Positions 17,337 through 28,902 of a stretch of 53,552 bases of DNA are shown piece by piece. Every line of letters begins with the position of its first letter. Positions within the stretch are counted from its first letter, which is position 1. The notes below the pieces were generated by a model, which saw only the letters and a program-made list of their open reading frames with translations, was not told the DNA's origin and did no database searches. The position numbers and the translations under genes were made by a program. Source of the stretch: Streptococcus parasanguinis (GTDB taxonomy: Bacteria > Bacillota > Bacilli > Lactobacillales > Streptococcaceae); the NCBI RefSeq assembly GCF_001073155.1, contig NZ_JVEE01000043.1:1-53552 (forward strand), read 5' to 3'.

Positions 17337-17384
17337 AAGAAGATAACAAGCTCTCAAGAAAATGCCAAAAGGAGAACGGATCGG

Positions 17385-20300
17385 ATGAAATTACTCTATA
17401 CGGATGTTCGGACCCCCTTGATCCAGGTCCTGACACAAGAAGCCGTAGGGTTAGTAGAACAGGGCAAGCGTGTGTTTTACATTGCGCCCAACTCTCTTTC
17501 TTTTGAAAAAGAAGCCAAGGTCTTGTCCTATTTAGAAGGTCAGGCTTCTTTTGCCATTACCGTCACGCGCTTTGCGCAAATGGCCCGTTATTTCATCCTG
17601 AATCAGGTCTTTGAGGAGCAACCCTTGGATGACATCGGTCTAGGTATGCTATTTTTTAAAGCTCTGTCTCAGATGAAGGAGCAGGATCTCAAAGTTTACG
17701 GGGCCCTGCGCAAGGATCCTCAGTTTATCCAGCAATTAGTCCAGCTCTATCATGAATTGCAGACGGCCCAGATGGATTTTACCGATTTAGAGTTGCTCGA
17801 GGAAGCTGAAAAAAGAGAGGACCTCTTGGCGATTTTTGAAGCTGTCTCTGAGATGCTGGTCAAGCATCAGTATGAATCCCAGTCCAAGATTGCCTTTTTC
17901 CTCAATCAGGTTGAAGAAGGGCAGCTGGAAGAGCAATTACAGGATGTGGCGATCGTCGTCGATGGCTTCACGCGTTTTTCTGCAGAAGAAGAGGCCTTGA
18001 TCAGTCTCCTTCATCGAAAAGGAGTGGAGATTGTCATCGGGGTCTATGCCAGTGAAAAAGCCTATCGGGCAAGCTTTAGAGAGGGCAATTTTTACCAAGC
18101 CAGTGTTGACTTTCTCCTTCAGCTGGCAAAGAATTTTGAGGTACAGCCCCAGTATTGTGGGCAAGCGATCGAAGACTCCTTTAGTCGCATTACCCGCATG
18201 CTAGAAGCGCGCTACGATTTTTCACAAGTGGAAAATGAGCTCAAGGAACACGATCGAACAGCGGTCCAACTCTGGCAAACCAACACGCAAAAAGAAGAGT
18301 TGGAATTTGTCGCTAAATCCATCCGTCAGCGTCTTCATGATGGGGCCCGCTATCGGGATATTCGAGTCTTGTTAGGCGATGTAGAAGCTTATCAACTGCA
18401 GCTCAAGACCATTTTTGACCAGTATCAGATCCCCTTTTACTTGGGACGAAGTGAATCTATGGTCCACCATCCCTTGATTCAGGTCATTGAATCATTAGGT
18501 CGGATCAAGCAGTTCAATTACCAGACAGAAGACGTCATCAATCTGTTAAAAACGGGTCTGTATAGTGATCTGACGCAAGAAGAAGTCGATGCTTTTGAGC
18601 AATACCTTCGCTTTGCGGAAGTAAAGGGTGCTACAAAATTTCACAAGCCTTTTACTAGCAATCGTCAGGGCAAGTTTAATTTGGAAGAGCTTAATACTCT
18701 CCGGGAACGCGTCGTAGAACCTCTAGCTCCCTTCTTTTCACAGCGCAAACAAAAGGTGACCCATCTCTTAACCGCCTTTACAGAGTTTCTGCAAGAGGCT
18801 CAACTTTCTCAGAATCTACAAGCTTTGATCAAGGATCTCGTTTTGGAGGAGCAGGAGCGCTATGACCAGGTCTGGAAGGCCTTTCTCCATGTCTTAGAGG
18901 AGTTGAACCTGGTCTTTGAGGACCAAGAGCTGACAGTGGATGACTTTTTGGCCCTCCTCTTATCGGGGATGCAATTGTCTCAATACCGGACAGTTCCTGC
19001 TACGGTCGATGTGGTGACGGTTCAGTCCTATGACTTGATTGAACCCTTGACAGCGCCTTATGTCTACGCGATCGGGCTGACCCAGGAGCGTTTTCCAAAG
19101 ATTGCTCAGAACACCTCTCTACTCAGTGAAGAAGAGCGCCAGCAGCTGAATGAGGCTACCCAAGAAGGAACAGAGCTCCAGGTGGTGACTAGTGAAAATC
19201 TCAAGAAAAATCGCTTTGTGGCGGTTTCGCTCCTCAATGCGGCGACCAACCAACTGGTCCTATCGGCCCCTAGCTTGGTCAATGAAATGGAAGATAGTGT
19301 CTCGCCTTACCTTGTCGAATTGACCAAGAAACCTATTGCCATCGAATGGACGACCAAACAAGCCCAAGCTTCGAGTGATGATATTGGTACCTACCGAGCA
19401 CTTTTAGCGCGCGTGATCGAACTCCATCAAGAAGAAATTACGAGTGAGTTGTCTCCTGAAGAAGCCAGCTTTTGGGGTGTGGCGGTACGGGTCTTGCGCA
19501 AGAAATTAGCCGCTGAAGGCATTCAGATTCCTCAGATTTCAACGGAATTAAAGAGCCGTCAGCTTCAGTCGGATACGCTTCAAGCGCTCTATCCAGAGGG
19601 CAAAGCCTTGACATTATCTGCATCTGCCTTGAATGAATACTACAAGCACCAGTATGCTTTTTATCTGCGCTATGTCTTGGGCTTACAAGAGGATGAAACC
19701 ATCCGGCCAGACGCTCGCAGTCATGGGAATTTCTTGCACCGGATCTTTGAAAAAGTCTTAAAAGATAGCTCCGATCAAGCGTTTGATCAGCGTTTAAACG
19801 AGGCAATTCGAGAAACCAGCCAAGAAGCAGAGTTCCAGCAATTGTATGGAGAAAATGGAGAGACCGAGTTTATTCGCAACTTGCTTCTTGATACTGCGAA
19901 AACAACAGGGCGGGTCCTCGCCCAGCAAAATGGCATCGAGACTATCGGTGAGGAGACCCTCTTTGGCGGAAGCGCCCATACCTCTTATCCATTGTCTGAT
20001 GGCCGTCTCCTGCAGCTACGAGGCAAGGTGGATCGCATTGATCAATTGAGGGATCAGGGGGCCCTCGGAGTCGTGGACTACAAGTCCAGTCTGACGCAGT
20101 TCCACTATGACAAGTTCTTTAATGGACTGAATTCTCAATTGCCGACCTATCTTTCTGCGATTCAGGATTTGAAGGAATACCAAGAGGAGCAGGGGATTTT
20201 CGGGGCCATGTATTTGGAAATGGGAGATCCTGTAGTGGATCTGAAAAAGACCAAGACAGTAGAGGATGCCATCAACCAAACCATGAAAAGTCAACAGTAC

Positions 20301-20651
20301 AAGGGACTCTTTATGGCAGATCAGGCGCCTTATCTGGGCGAGGCCTATGATAAAAACAAGGCCATGATGCTGAGTAAGGAAGAACTGGACTTGCTCCTCT
20401 TGTACAACGCTTATCTCTATAAAACAGCAGCAGAAGGGATTCTCAAGGGGCAATTTGCCATCAATCCCTATAGTGAAAATGGGCGCAATATCGCACCATT
20501 CGTGGAGCAGTTTAAATCCATCACGGGATTTGAAGCCGATCGTCACCTAGGTCAGGCACGGTTCTTGACCAAACTAGACCAAAAAGGCATACGCGGTGAA
20601 AAAGTGAAAGCCGCTTGGATCGAGAAGATGAAGGAGGTCTTGAACAAATGA
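17385..20651 (+). CDS. rexB: ATP-dependent nuclease subunit B
   Basis: A 1088-residue RexB/AddB subunit of the helicase-nuclease that processes double-strand breaks for RecA. The C-terminal RecB-type nuclease is intact: the H-G-N-F-L-H helix near residue 780, GKVDRID and the D898-Y-K motif. The N-terminus ([12 protein letters not shown]) lacks the Walker A P-loop found in B. subtilis AddB. Cysteines are too few for the AddB iron-sulfur cluster. Both absences fit the streptococcal/lactococcal RexB type as I recall it. AAAGGAG precedes the start. It overlaps rexA by ATGA. Confidence 0.93.
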   Translation: MKLLYTDVRTPLIQVLTQEAVGLVEQGKRVFYIAPNSLSFEKEAKVLSYLEGQASFAITVTRFAQMARYFILNQVFEEQPLDDIGLGMLFFKALSQMKEQDLKVYGALRKDPQFIQQLVQLYHELQTAQMDFTDLELLEEAEKREDLLAIFEAVSEMLVKHQYESQSKIAFFLNQVEEGQLEEQLQDVAIVVDGFTRFSAEEEALISLLHRKGVEIVIGVYASEKAYRASFREGNFYQASVDFLLQLAKNFEVQPQYCGQAIEDSFSRITRMLEARYDFSQVENELKEHDRTAVQLWQTNTQKEELEFVAKSIRQRLHDGARYRDIRVLLGDVEAYQLQLKTIFDQYQIPFYLGRSESMVHHPLIQVIESLGRIKQFNYQTEDVINLLKTGLYSDLTQEEVDAFEQYLRFAEVKGATKFHKPFTSNRQGKFNLEELNTLRERVVEPLAPFFSQRKQKVTHLLTAFTEFLQEAQLSQNLQALIKDLVLEEQERYDQVWKAFLHVLEELNLVFEDQELTVDDFLALLLSGMQLSQYRTVPATVDVVTVQSYDLIEPLTAPYVYAIGLTQERFPKIAQNTSLLSEEERQQLNEATQEGTELQVVTSENLKKNRFVAVSLLNAATNQLVLSAPSLVNEMEDSVSPYLVELTKKPIAIEWTTKQAQASSDDIGTYRALLARVIELHQEEITSELSPEEASFWGVAVRVLRKKLAAEGIQIPQISTELKSRQLQSDTLQALYPEGKALTLSASALNEYYKHQYAFYLRYVLGLQEDETIRPDARSHGNFLHRIFEKVLKDSSDQAFDQRLNEAIRETSQEAEFQQLYGENGETEFIRNLLLDTAKTTGRVLAQQNGIETIGEETLFGGSAHTSYPLSDGRLLQLRGKVDRIDQLRDQGALGVVDYKSSLTQFHYDKFFNGLNSQLPTYLSAIQDLKEYQEEQGIFGAMYLEMGDPVVDLKKTKTVEDAINQTMKSQQYKGLFMADQAPYLGEAYDKNKAMMLSKEELDLLLLYNAYLYKTAAEGILKGQFAINPYSENGRNIAPFVEQFKSITGFEADRHLGQARFLTKLDQKGIRGEKVKAAWIEKMKEVLNK

Positions 20652-23600
20652 TCAAACAAGCATTTTTGACAAGAGAAGAAATCAAGGCCCTTCAGGCCCA
20701 AGAGGCAGCTTCTACCAAAGAGCAAAAGCGAACACCAGAACAGATCGATGCCATCTATAGTTCGGGGACCAATATCTTGGTGTCAGCCTCTGCTGGATCA
20801 GGAAAGACCTTTGTCATGGTGCAAAGGATTTTGGATCAGATGCAGCGTGGCATTTCGATTAAGGAGCTCTTTATCTCGACCTTTACGGTCAAGGCAGCTG
20901 GAGAGCTCAAGGAGCGTTTGGAAAGTGAACTTGGAAAAGCCCTGCAAGCAAGTGATGACTCAGAGCTCAAGCAACACCTGGCCCGTCAAATCGCAGATGT
21001 CGCTACTAGCGATATCGGAACCATGGACTCCTTTACCCAAAAGGTCCTAACGCGCTATGGCTATTTGCTTGGGTTGGCGCCTCAGTTTCGCATTTTGCAA
21101 AACGCTAGTGAGCAACGCCTCTTACAAAATGAAGTCTTTCAAGCTGTTTTTGACCGCTATTACCAGGGGGAAAACCAAGAAGCCTTTGTGCAGATGGTCA
21201 AGAATTTCACGGGGCAGCGCAAAAATTTGACCTTGTTTAAAGAACAGGTCTATCAGATCTATGACTTTCTTCAGTCAACCAGTGATCCGGAGAAATGGCT
21301 GGAGGATCATTTCCTAAAAGGTTATGAGGAGACCGATTTTGAGCAGGTTGAAGGCGATCTGATGGAGAGCATCCAGCAAGCCCTTTATGAGGCAGAAAGC
21401 TTTTTTGCCTTTCATTTGTCCAATGAAGGCCAAGCATTTGGTAAGGCTAAATATTTGGAAGCTGTAGAAGAGGTGCTCGATCAGATTGGAAGCCTGACAG
21501 GTCGCACCAATAAAGAGCAAGTGACCTCTGTCCTAAAGGCGGTCGTGGCGATTAGTCGGGCTTCAAATGGGGGAGCCTTGACCAACAGAGCCCGAAAAGA
21601 AGAGTTGAAAGAGTTAGTCACGGCTTATAACCAGGATAAAACCATACATATCAACCGCCTCAGAGACTTGGAAAATCAGCTCTATCAGCTGGAATTTCAA
21701 CAAGCCTACCACCAAGAAGAAGGCCCCATGCTCTCCTTGCTTCGGGACTTTATCAGAGACTTTGCTCGCGCTTATCTGGAGCGAAAAATCCAAGAAAAAG
21801 CTTATGAATTTGGGGATATCAGTCATTTTGCCATTCAAATTTTAGAGCAATTCCCAGAGGTGAGACAAGCCTTTCAAGAGCGTTATCATGAGGTCATGGT
21901 CGATGAGTACCAGGATACCAACCACACCCAAGAGCGGATGTTGGATTTGCTGTCAAATGGCCACAATCGCTTCATGGTGGGGGATATCAAGCAATCGATT
22001 TATCGCTTCCGTCAGGCAGATCCACAGATTTTTAATGATAAATTTAAAGCCTACCAAGAAGAAGGGGCGAAAGGGCGGTTGATCCCCCTCAAGGAAAATT
22101 TCCGGAGTCATGTGGAAGTATTGGACGCGACCAATGATGTCTTTCGCCATTTGATGGACGAAGAAGTAGGCGAGATTGACTACAATCAAACCCACTATCT
22201 GGTTGCAGGTAGCGATAAGCAGCGGATGGCCTTGCCTCAACATCGGGCAGAATTTTTGCTCTATGATGGCTCCCAAGATCAGGAAGAAAAGACCGAAGAC
22301 GAGGAAGCTCCTCTTGGAGTCGAGACGATTTCCAAGGGAGAAATTCTCCTAGTCATCAAAGAAATTTTACGTCTCCATCGGGTAGAAAAAGTGCCCTTTA
22401 AAGAGATCACGCTCTTAACGGCGACTCGAACGCGAAATGATGCGATTCTGGAAGCCTTTGACCAGTACCATATTCCGATTGTGGCAGATAGCGGACAGGC
22501 GCATTATCTTGAGTCACTGGAAGTGATGGTCATGTTGGATACCTTGCGGACCATTAACAATCCCTTGCATGATTATCCCTTAGTAGCCCTTATGAAATCC
22601 CCCATGTTTGACTTTGATGAGGATGAATTGGCACGGATTTCCTTGCAGACCCTTCCAGAACAAAAGCAAATGGCCTTCTACCACAAGGTCCAGTTAGCCC
22701 TTGAAAAGACTGCAGAGCATGCAAATCTGATTGATGCCAAGCTCTCAGCTAAAATCGAGAACTTCCTCAAAGTTTTATCTACTTGGAGAGCTGCTGCCAA
22801 GACCCGTTCGCTCTATGATTTGCTGTGGAAAATCTATGAGGATCGCTATTACTATGACTATGTCGGCGCCCTTCCAAATGGCGCCCAGCGCCAGGCCAAC
22901 CTCTATGCCTTGACGCTTCGGGCCAATGATTATGAAAAAGCCAGCTTTAAGGGCTTGTCGCGCTTCATTGCCATGATTGACAAGGTGATCGAAAATGAAC
23001 ACGATTTGGCCAGCGTCCCTCTTGCGGCGCCAAAAGATGCCGTCCAGCTCATGACCGTCCATAAGAGTAAGGGGCTGGAATTCAAGTATGTCTTTATCCT
23101 CAATATGGACAAGGTCTTTAACCGTAAGGATCAATCGGGGCCAATCATTCTCAGTCGTCAAAAAGGGATTGGCTTTAAATATGTTGCAAACCTGCCAGTT
23201 GAGACAGAAAATCCAGCTGCTCCAGAAACCATTCGCCTGCAGATCGAAACGCCTTGCTACCAACGGAACGTAGAAGAAACAAAATTGGCCACGATTTCGG
23301 AGCAGATGCGTCTTCTTTATGTCGCCATGACACGGGCTGAGCTCAAGCTCTATCTGGTCGGAAAAGGCCGCGAGGACAAACTGCGAGATACTGATTGGGG
23401 GACCAGTCGCAATGGCAAATTGGATCCGGAAAAACGAAAAGAATGGACCTCATATCAGGACTGGCTCTTTGCTATTCAAGATGTGTTTACCAAGAATACC
23501 CTGGCCTATGACACGCGTTTTGTGACAGACGAAGACCTGACACCAGATCAGCTGGAACCGCTAGAGAAGGAGAAGGATTCCCGCCTGGATCAGCTCAAGG

Positions 23601-24313
23601 ATGTCCGTCAGTCCGAGGATATTCGTCGGGCCTTGGATATCTTGGAAAATGTTGATCGGCTCAATCAGCTCTATGCTCCGGCCATTCATTTACCAAGTGT
23701 ACGTACTCCTAGTCAGATCAAGAAATTCTACGAGCCAGTCATGGATGCCAATGGCGTCCAGATCATGGATGCAAAGACTGTGACGCCTGACTTTGAGCTT
23801 CCAACTTTTGGTCAAGAAAAAGCTGTGACAGGAGCCCAAGTCGGCAGTGCTGTCCATGAACTCATGCAGCGCGTGCCTCTTGAGGAAGAAATCACGCTGG
23901 ATAAGCTGCGTCAAGCCTTGGAGCAAGTTCAAGCAGAGCCAGCGGTCAAAGCCCGCATCAAGCTAGAGGCCATCCTTGCTTTCTATGAGACACCTTTGGG
24001 GACCTTGCTTCAAAAAGAAGCCTCTCGAGTCCGCCGCGAAGCTCCTTTTGCCATGCTGAAGAAAGATCCAGCAAGTGGAGAGGACTTTGTCGTGCGGGGG
24101 ATCTTGGATGGTTACGTGGTGCTAGAAGACCGGATCTTGCTCTTTGATTATAAGACGGATCACTACAAGGTTTCTAGCCAATTGGTTGAACGCTACCGGG
24201 ATCAGCTCGATCTCTATGCAGAAGCTCTTCGTCGTTCCTATGGCCAAGAGCAAGTTGAAAAATACCTGGTACTTTTAGGTGGTCCCCATCTAGAAGTGGT
24301 GAAAGTGGAGTAA
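20648..24313 (+). CDS. rexA: ATP-dependent helicase/nuclease subunit A
   Basis: A 1221-residue UvrD-family helicase with nuclease. Motifs: Walker A AGSGKT (49-54), motif II DEYQDTN from residue 419, [15 protein letters not shown] (motif III), [12 protein letters not shown] (motif V) and LLYVAMTRA (motif VI), then the nuclease with H-E-L-M and D1167-Y-K-T-D. With RexB it unwinds and degrades broken ends until a Chi-type site. ATG 20648 is used because AAGGAGG lies ten bases upstream and it forms ATGA with the rexB stop; the longer frame lies inside rexB. Confidence 0.95.
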   Translation: MIKQAFLTREEIKALQAQEAASTKEQKRTPEQIDAIYSSGTNILVSASAGSGKTFVMVQRILDQMQRGISIKELFISTFTVKAAGELKERLESELGKALQASDDSELKQHLARQIADVATSDIGTMDSFTQKVLTRYGYLLGLAPQFRILQNASEQRLLQNEVFQAVFDRYYQGENQEAFVQMVKNFTGQRKNLTLFKEQVYQIYDFLQSTSDPEKWLEDHFLKGYEETDFEQVEGDLMESIQQALYEAESFFAFHLSNEGQAFGKAKYLEAVEEVLDQIGSLTGRTNKEQVTSVLKAVVAISRASNGGALTNRARKEELKELVTAYNQDKTIHINRLRDLENQLYQLEFQQAYHQEEGPMLSLLRDFIRDFARAYLERKIQEKAYEFGDISHFAIQILEQFPEVRQAFQERYHEVMVDEYQDTNHTQERMLDLLSNGHNRFMVGDIKQSIYRFRQADPQIFNDKFKAYQEEGAKGRLIPLKENFRSHVEVLDATNDVFRHLMDEEVGEIDYNQTHYLVAGSDKQRMALPQHRAEFLLYDGSQDQEEKTEDEEAPLGVETISKGEILLVIKEILRLHRVEKVPFKEITLLTATRTRNDAILEAFDQYHIPIVADSGQAHYLESLEVMVMLDTLRTINNPLHDYPLVALMKSPMFDFDEDELARISLQTLPEQKQMAFYHKVQLALEKTAEHANLIDAKLSAKIENFLKVLSTWRAAAKTRSLYDLLWKIYEDRYYYDYVGALPNGAQRQANLYALTLRANDYEKASFKGLSRFIAMIDKVIENEHDLASVPLAAPKDAVQLMTVHKSKGLEFKYVFILNMDKVFNRKDQSGPIILSRQKGIGFKYVANLPVETENPAAPETIRLQIETPCYQRNVEETKLATISEQMRLLYVAMTRAELKLYLVGKGREDKLRDTDWGTSRNGKLDPEKRKEWTSYQDWLFAIQDVFTKNTLAYDTRFVTDEDLTPDQLEPLEKEKDSRLDQLKDVRQSEDIRRALDILENVDRLNQLYAPAIHLPSVRTPSQIKKFYEPVMDANGVQIMDAKTVTPDFELPTFGQEKAVTGAQVGSAVHELMQRVPLEEEITLDKLRQALEQVQAEPAVKARIKLEAILAFYETPLGTLLQKEASRVRREAPFAMLKKDPASGEDFVVRGILDGYVVLEDRILLFDYKTDHYKVSSQLVERYRDQLDLYAEALRRSYGQEQVEKYLVLLGGPHLEVVKVE

Positions 24314-24316
24314 ATC

Positions 24317-24634
24317 ATGGCAATTGCACAGGAAAACATCGAACGGATCCAAAGAATGGAAGGTTATTTGAATGACTATGCCAAGACTTTGGAAGAAACC
24401 AAAAAAGCAGTGGATCAGCTAAAAGAGCATCAAGAAAGCTATATCCAACTGCGCGATTATTATAGTAGTCAGGTCTATTTTGATGATTTAGACTTGTCCA
24501 ATCAAGCTGACTTTCCAGCAGATCTTCCTTGTGGTGTCTTGTCCGAAGATGCCGTCTATGATTTGTTAGACGAGCATTTTCAGATGGGAGTGGAACTCTT
24601 GGAGATCGCAACGAAGATGATCAAAGAACGGTGA
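24317..24634 (+). CDS. DUF4298 protein
   Basis: A 105-residue acidic, mostly helical cytoplasmic protein, with a coiled-coil-like first half (about residues 3-48), an aromatic central part and a final amphipathic helix. It matches DUF4298, found in streptococci next to rexA; function unknown. It starts 3 bp after the rexA stop, so it is the third gene of that operon. Confidence 0.75.
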   Translation: MAIAQENIERIQRMEGYLNDYAKTLEETKKAVDQLKEHQESYIQLRDYYSSQVYFDDLDLSNQADFPADLPCGVLSEDAVYDLLDEHFQMGVELLEIATKMIKER

Positions 24635-24654
24635 AATCATTTTTTATATTTTAT

Positions 24655-24835
24655 CTTTCCTTAGGTGACGGCGGACGCTAGCGAACTTCTACGAAGTTCC
24701 ATAGCTAATTATTGAGCCCCTTCGTTCTTGAAATTCTTAGCTCAGGCTAAAACAGTTCCCCGAACTGTTTTACTCTCAATAATTCCGAGTACCTGAAACA
24801 GCTCCTGTTTCAGGTACTTTTGTCACTGCGGAAAG
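24655..24835 (+). repeat. Cloverleaf-like repeat element B, copy B2 (expanded)
   Basis: Closing stem CTTTCC/GGAAAG, extended outward by AT-rich pairing. The inner pair is GTGAC/GTCAC, where the other copies have GTGAG/CTCAC. Arms: GCTA-GC-GAACTTC/GAAGTTC-CA-TAGC, ATTATTGAG/CTCAATAAT and GTACCTGAAACAG/CTGTTTCAGGTAC. The second arm has about 45 extra bases, including the hairpin AAACAGTT/AACTGTTT. It lies in the 339-bp gap after DUF4298. Confidence 0.85.
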
Positions 24836-24938
24836 AAAAATATATAAATGATGACATAGTGAATTGTAGGATTACTTGACTAATTCATTGGATATTTCGA
24901 CTGACTTATTAAAATGTAAAAGCAACTAACAACCACAC

Positions 24939-24967
24939 AAAAAAGCTCCGGTTTTCCGGAGCTTTTT
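24939..24967 (-). terminator. Terminator of the DUF3042 gene, bidirectional
   Basis: AAAAAGCTCCGG pairs with CCGGAGCTTTTT. It lies 7 bp beyond the minus-strand stop and can also end transcripts from the rexBA side. The ~100 bp between it and repeat B2 hold no further recognised feature. Confidence 0.85.
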
Positions 24968-24973
24968 GAATGA

Positions 24974-25144
24974 TTAGTGTGAGACACGGCGACGTGCTGC
25001 TTTTTTGCGGTTTTCTTCAATGAAAGCTGCTTTCTTTTCTTCTGGCTCGATTACTTTTTTCTTGAATGTATAAACTGCACCTGCGACAGCAGCAACTGTA
25101 CCGGCAACACCAGTAACAAAACCTTTACCAAATCCTTTAGCCAT
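24974..25144 (-). CDS. DUF3042 small membrane-associated protein
   Basis: A 56-residue protein read from the minus strand. It begins MAKGFGKGFVTGVAGTVAAV, then a Gly/Ala-rich hydrophobic helix to about residue 27, a basic/acidic stretch (KKKVIEPEEKKAAF) and a strongly basic C-terminus (KKAARRRVSH). This is the DUF3042 family of Lactobacillales, of unknown function. The ribosome site AAAGGAG lies at the normal distance, a terminator follows the stop, and the gene is divergent from miaA. The single helix plus basic tail suggests a membrane-anchored peptide. Confidence 0.88.
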   Translation of the reverse strand: MAKGFGKGFVTGVAGTVAAVAGAVYTFKKKVIEPEEKKAAFIEENRKKAARRRVSH

Positions 25145-25178
25145 GAGAATTTCTCCTTTTCTGAACTTTAAATATTTA

Positions 25179-25187
25179 TGTTATAAT
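25179..25187 (+). promoter_or_regulatory. Extended -10 promoter of the miaA operon
   Basis: TG-T-TATAAT, 40 bp before the miaA start. Confidence 0.65.
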
Positions 25188-25227
25188 ATATGGTAACGAA
25201 AAAACGTGAATTTTGCAAGGAAAAACG

Positions 25228-26115
25228 ATGAAAACCAAGATAATTGTGATTGTGGGACCGACTGCTGTTGGAAAGACAGCTCTTGCGATCGATTTAGCAC
25301 AAGCTCTCAATGGTGAAATTATCAGTGGCGATAGTCAACAAGTCTATCGCAAGCTGGATATTGGAACAGCAAAGGCGACACCAGAAGAGCAAGCTGTAGC
25401 TCCCCATCATTTGATCGATGTCCGGGAGGTGACCGAGTCTTACTCGGCTTTTGATTTTGTAAGAGAAGCTAAGGCTGCGATTGAGGATATCACAGCTCGA
25501 GGCAAGCTTCCTATCATTGCAGGTGGGACGGGTCTTTACATCCAAAGTCTGCTCGAAGGTTATCATCTAGGTGGTGAAGTTCCTCATGAAGAGATTCTGG
25601 CCTATCGTGCTCAATTGGACTTGCTGTCGGACGAAGACTTGTACCAAAGGGTGGCGGAGCAAGGACTTGTGATTCCTCAGCTCAATCGCCGTCGGGCCAT
25701 GCGGGCTCTTGAAATTGCGCATTTTGGGCAGGACCTCGCAAACGAAGAGACCGATTATGCCCCCTATCTCATCTGTCTAGATGATGAACGGTCCTTGATC
25801 TATGATCGCATCAATCGCCGAGTAGATCGCATGCTAGAGGAGGGCTTGCTGGATGAAGCACGGTGGCTCTATGATGACCATCCGGAAGTTCAGGCGGCTA
25901 AAGGCATTGGCTACAAGGAACTTTTTCCTTACTTTAAGGGAGAGCAGAGCCTTGAGGAAGCCAGTGAGATCCTCAAGCGCAATACGCGTCGCTTTGCCAA
26001 ACGGCAGTTGACCTGGTTTCGAAATCGAATGGAAGTGACCTTCTACGCCATTTCTGCCCCCCACTTCAAGGAGCAGGTTCTTGCAGATGTAAAGGAGTTT
26101 TTACAGCATGATTGA
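25228..26115 (+). CDS. miaA: tRNA dimethylallyltransferase
   Basis: A 295-residue enzyme that transfers a dimethylallyl group to A37 of tRNAs reading UNN codons. The P-loop GPTAVGKT starts at residue 10, followed by the substrate motif [17 protein letters not shown], the [10 protein letters not shown] motif and the basic [13 protein letters not shown] region. ATG 25228 with AAGGAA upstream is chosen over a TTG start 15 bases earlier. It is the first gene of a long operon and overlaps hflX by 8 bp. Confidence 0.95.
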   Translation: MKTKIIVIVGPTAVGKTALAIDLAQALNGEIISGDSQQVYRKLDIGTAKATPEEQAVAPHHLIDVREVTESYSAFDFVREAKAAIEDITARGKLPIIAGGTGLYIQSLLEGYHLGGEVPHEEILAYRAQLDLLSDEDLYQRVAEQGLVIPQLNRRRAMRALEIAHFGQDLANEETDYAPYLICLDDERSLIYDRINRRVDRMLEEGLLDEARWLYDDHPEVQAAKGIGYKELFPYFKGEQSLEEASEILKRNTRRFAKRQLTWFRNRMEVTFYAISAPHFKEQVLADVKEFLQHD

Positions 26116-27355
26116 AACAGAAAAAAAACAAGAACGCATCCTTCTGGTCGGTGTGGAACTTCAAGGCATGGACAATTTTGATATGTCAATGGAGGAGTTG
26201 GCAAGCCTGGCTAAAACAGCCGGTGGAGATGTCCGGGGCTCTTATACACAAAAGCGGGAGAAATACGATACCAAGACCTTTGTCGGCTCAGGAAAACTAG
26301 AAGAAATCGCTCAAATGGTCGAAGCAGATGAGATTACGACCGTAGTGGTCAATAACCGCCTGACCCCCCGTCAAAATGTCAACTTAGAAGAAATCCTTGG
26401 GGTCAAGGTCATTGACCGGATGCAGTTGATTTTAGATATCTTTGCCATGCGGGCTAGGAGTCATGAAGGAAAGTTGCAGGTGCACTTGGCCCAGCTCAAA
26501 TACCTTTTGCCACGTCTTGTCGGTCAAGGGATCATGCTCAGCCGTCAAGCTGGGGGAATTGGTTCTCGTGGTCCAGGGGAAAGTCAGTTGGAGTTGAACC
26601 GCCGGAGCGTTCGCAATCAAATCACCGATATCGAGCGCCAGCTCAAGGCAGTTGAAAAGAACCGGGAAACCCTTCGTGAAAAACGCTTGGAATCACCTGT
26701 CTTCAAGATTGGTTTGATCGGCTATACTAATGCAGGAAAGTCGACCATTATGAATCAGCTGACCAGTAAGAGCCAGTATGAAGCTGATGAACTCTTTGCG
26801 ACCTTGGACGCAACAACTAAGAGCATCCATCTAACAGGCAATCTGCAAGTGACGCTGACCGATACGGTTGGTTTTATCCAAGATCTACCAACAGAGTTGG
26901 TATCGAGCTTTAAGTCGACCTTGGAAGAAAGTAAGAATGTAGACCTTCTGGTCCATGTCATAGATGCGTCTGATCCCAATCATGAAGAGCATGAAAAGAC
27001 GGTGTTTTCGATCATGAAGGACCTGGATATGCTGGAGATTCCTCGCTTGACCCTTTACAACAAAGCAGACAAAGTAGCAGACTTTACACCAACCCAGACA
27101 CCTTTTAGCTTGATTTCAGCGCGCTCTGAGACAGCCCGTGAAGATCTCCAGGCTTTGCTTCTAGAAAAATTGAGAGAACTCTTTGTTCCCTTTACCATTC
27201 GCGTTCCTTTTTCAAAATCTTATCGGACACATGATCTAGAAACAGTAGCGATCATTGACCAGCGCGAATTTGAAGAGGATGTCGAGGTCATTCAAGGCCA
27301 TATAGCAGAGAAAAATAAGTGGAAGTTGGAAGAATTTTATGACGGATTACGTTAA
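26108..27355 (+). CDS. hflX: Ribosome-associated GTPase HflX
   Basis: A 415-residue HflX. The N-terminal domain contains the glycine-rich [14 protein letters not shown] segment, followed by a coiled region and the G domain: G1 [10 protein letters not shown]2 region ATLDATT, G3 DTVGFI, G4 NKAD. It splits stalled or hibernating 70S ribosomes in heat or antibiotic stress. AAAGGAG lies in the end of miaA. The next gene overlaps it by 17 bp. Confidence 0.93.
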   Translation: MIETEKKQERILLVGVELQGMDNFDMSMEELASLAKTAGGDVRGSYTQKREKYDTKTFVGSGKLEEIAQMVEADEITTVVVNNRLTPRQNVNLEEILGVKVIDRMQLILDIFAMRARSHEGKLQVHLAQLKYLLPRLVGQGIMLSRQAGGIGSRGPGESQLELNRRSVRNQITDIERQLKAVEKNRETLREKRLESPVFKIGLIGYTNAGKSTIMNQLTSKSQYEADELFATLDATTKSIHLTGNLQVTLTDTVGFIQDLPTELVSSFKSTLEESKNVDLLVHVIDASDPNHEEHEKTVFSIMKDLDMLEIPRLTLYNKADKVADFTPTQTPFSLISARSETAREDLQALLLEKLRELFVPFTIRVPFSKSYRTHDLETVAIIDQREFEEDVEVIQGHIAEKNKWKLEEFYDGLR

Positions 27356-27968
27356 TTTAGCAATAAAATATGGAGGCTATACCAGCCTCGATCGGGTCTA
27401 TCTGACCAATCTTTTAAGCACGATCCCTGAGGAATTGCGTCTCCGTGTGATTACGCCTCCCCCAAGTGTGATCAATGCCTATTTCGCCGAGCTCTACCAA
27501 AAGAAGAGCCCCAAAGAGGCCATGGATTATTTCTTGGACTTGAGTCGGGTATTTGACTTATTCACAGTTCAGCAAACCTTTGATGAACGAAAGCCCTTTA
27601 TCCGCCTCAACTTATCAGGTAAGTCTTATGGCTTGGCTTACGTAAATGAAGAGCTAGCCTGTGTCTTTGCTGAACATCCAGCAGAGGCTATCACTCCCGC
27701 CATTTTATTTGAAATCGCAGAGATCTTTCCGCATTGCTTGGTCTTTGAAAAAGATGGCAAGATCTGCTTGCAAGAGGCTGAACCAGAAGTGGTCTCTAAA
27801 ACAGAAGCCCTTTCAGCCCTGACTGACTTGATGACCTTGAACGATGGACGCTTGAAACTGTCAGGATATAACCAAGAAGAGCTCCTCGAGCTAGCGCAAG
27901 CCTACCCAGGTAACCTTTCTTTCCGTTCAGAGAACCGGACGGCCATGATTTATATAGATAGAAAGTAG
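27339..27968 (+). CDS. Conserved hypothetical protein between hflX and rnz
   Basis: A 209-residue soluble protein with no signal peptide or membrane segment. The first half is helical (repeated Leu/Tyr/Phe with LSTIPEELRLRVITPPPS); the second half alternates short strands and helices and ends with an SENRTAMIYIDRK strand. I recognise it only as the protein regularly found between hflX and rnz in streptococci. It overlaps hflX by 17 bp and precedes rnz by 3 bp, so translation is probably coupled with these RNA-handling genes. No catalytic motif is evident. Confidence 0.7.
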   Translation: MTDYVNLAIKYGGYTSLDRVYLTNLLSTIPEELRLRVITPPPSVINAYFAELYQKKSPKEAMDYFLDLSRVFDLFTVQQTFDERKPFIRLNLSGKSYGLAYVNEELACVFAEHPAEAITPAILFEIAEIFPHCLVFEKDGKICLQEAEPEVVSKTEALSALTDLMTLNDGRLKLSGYNQEELLELAQAYPGNLSFRSENRTAMIYIDRK

Positions 27969-27971
27969 ACA

Positions 27972-28901
27972 ATGGACATTCAATTTTTAGGAACGGGAGC
28001 TGGGCAACCCTCAAAAGCCCGTAATGTATCGAGCCTAGCGCTCAAATTGCTGGACGAGATCAATGAAGTCTGGCTCTTTGATTGTGGCGAAGCGACACAG
28101 AATCAAATTTTAGAAACGACCATTCGTCCGCGAAAGGTTAGCAAGATCTTTATCACTCACTTACACGGAGACCATATTTTTGGTTTGCCAGGTTTCCTCT
28201 CTAGTCGGGCCTTTCAGGCCAATGAAGAGCAGACGGATCTGGATATTTATGGTCCAGCAGGCATCAAATCCTTTGTCATGACCAGTCTTCGCGTATCAGG
28301 ATCTCGCCTGCCTTACCGCATTCATTTTCATGAATTCGATGAACATTCTCTAGGTAAGATTTTAGAAACCGATAAATTTACGGTTTATGCGGAGGCTTTG
28401 GACCACACCATTTTCTGTGTGGGTTACCGGATCATGCAGAAGGACTTGGAAGGGACGCTCGACGCTGACAAGCTGAAGGCAGCGGGCGTTCCATTTGGTC
28501 CGCTCTTTGGCCAGGTCAAAAATGGACAAGATGTCACCCTGGAAGATGGGACTAAGATCATTGCTGCGGATTATATTTCAGCCCCTCGGCCTGGTAAGAT
28601 TATCACGATCCTTGGAGATACCAGAAAGACTGATGCCAGCGTCCGCCTTGGGGTCAATGCGGATGTCCTCGTCCATGAGTCTACCTATGGTAAGGGCGAT
28701 GAGAAGATTGCTAAGAAACACGGTCACTCGACCAATATGCAGGCAGCAGAAGTGGCGCGTGAAGCTGGAGCCAAGCGCCTTCTTTTGAACCACATCAGTG
28801 CTCGCTTCTTATCAAAAGATATCAGCCAATTGCGCAAGGATGCGTCCAGCATTTTTGAAAATGTCTATGTGGTCAAAGATTTGGAAGAAGTGGAGATCTA
28901 A
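27972..28901 (+). CDS. rnz: Ribonuclease Z
   Basis: A 309-residue metallo-beta-lactamase endonuclease that trims the 3' ends of tRNA precursors. The zinc motif HLHGDH occupies residues 63-68 (ligands H63, H65, D67, H68). Further ligands are His in ALDHTI, Asp in LGDTR, and His in LLNHISARF. The flexible exosite arm around GLPGFL to [11 protein letters not shown] is typical. Full length for the family. It lies in the miaA operon; the SDR gene begins 1 bp later. Confidence 0.95.
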   Translation: MDIQFLGTGAGQPSKARNVSSLALKLLDEINEVWLFDCGEATQNQILETTIRPRKVSKIFITHLHGDHIFGLPGFLSSRAFQANEEQTDLDIYGPAGIKSFVMTSLRVSGSRLPYRIHFHEFDEHSLGKILETDKFTVYAEALDHTIFCVGYRIMQKDLEGTLDADKLKAAGVPFGPLFGQVKNGQDVTLEDGTKIIAADYISAPRPGKIITILGDTRKTDASVRLGVNADVLVHESTYGKGDEKIAKKHGHSTNMQAAEVAREAGAKRLLLNHISARFLSKDISQLRKDASSIFENVYVVKDLEEVEI

Positions 28902-28902
28902 G

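Noticed and set aside
17385..17500. Damaged N-terminus of RexB (no Walker A)
   Set aside because: The reading frame is intact and full length, and loss of this P-loop fits the streptococcal RexB type, so it is not read as a defect.
20016..20546. Long antisense frame opposite rexB
   Set aside because: The sense strand encodes the conserved nuclease motifs of RexB; the antisense frame has no supporting features.
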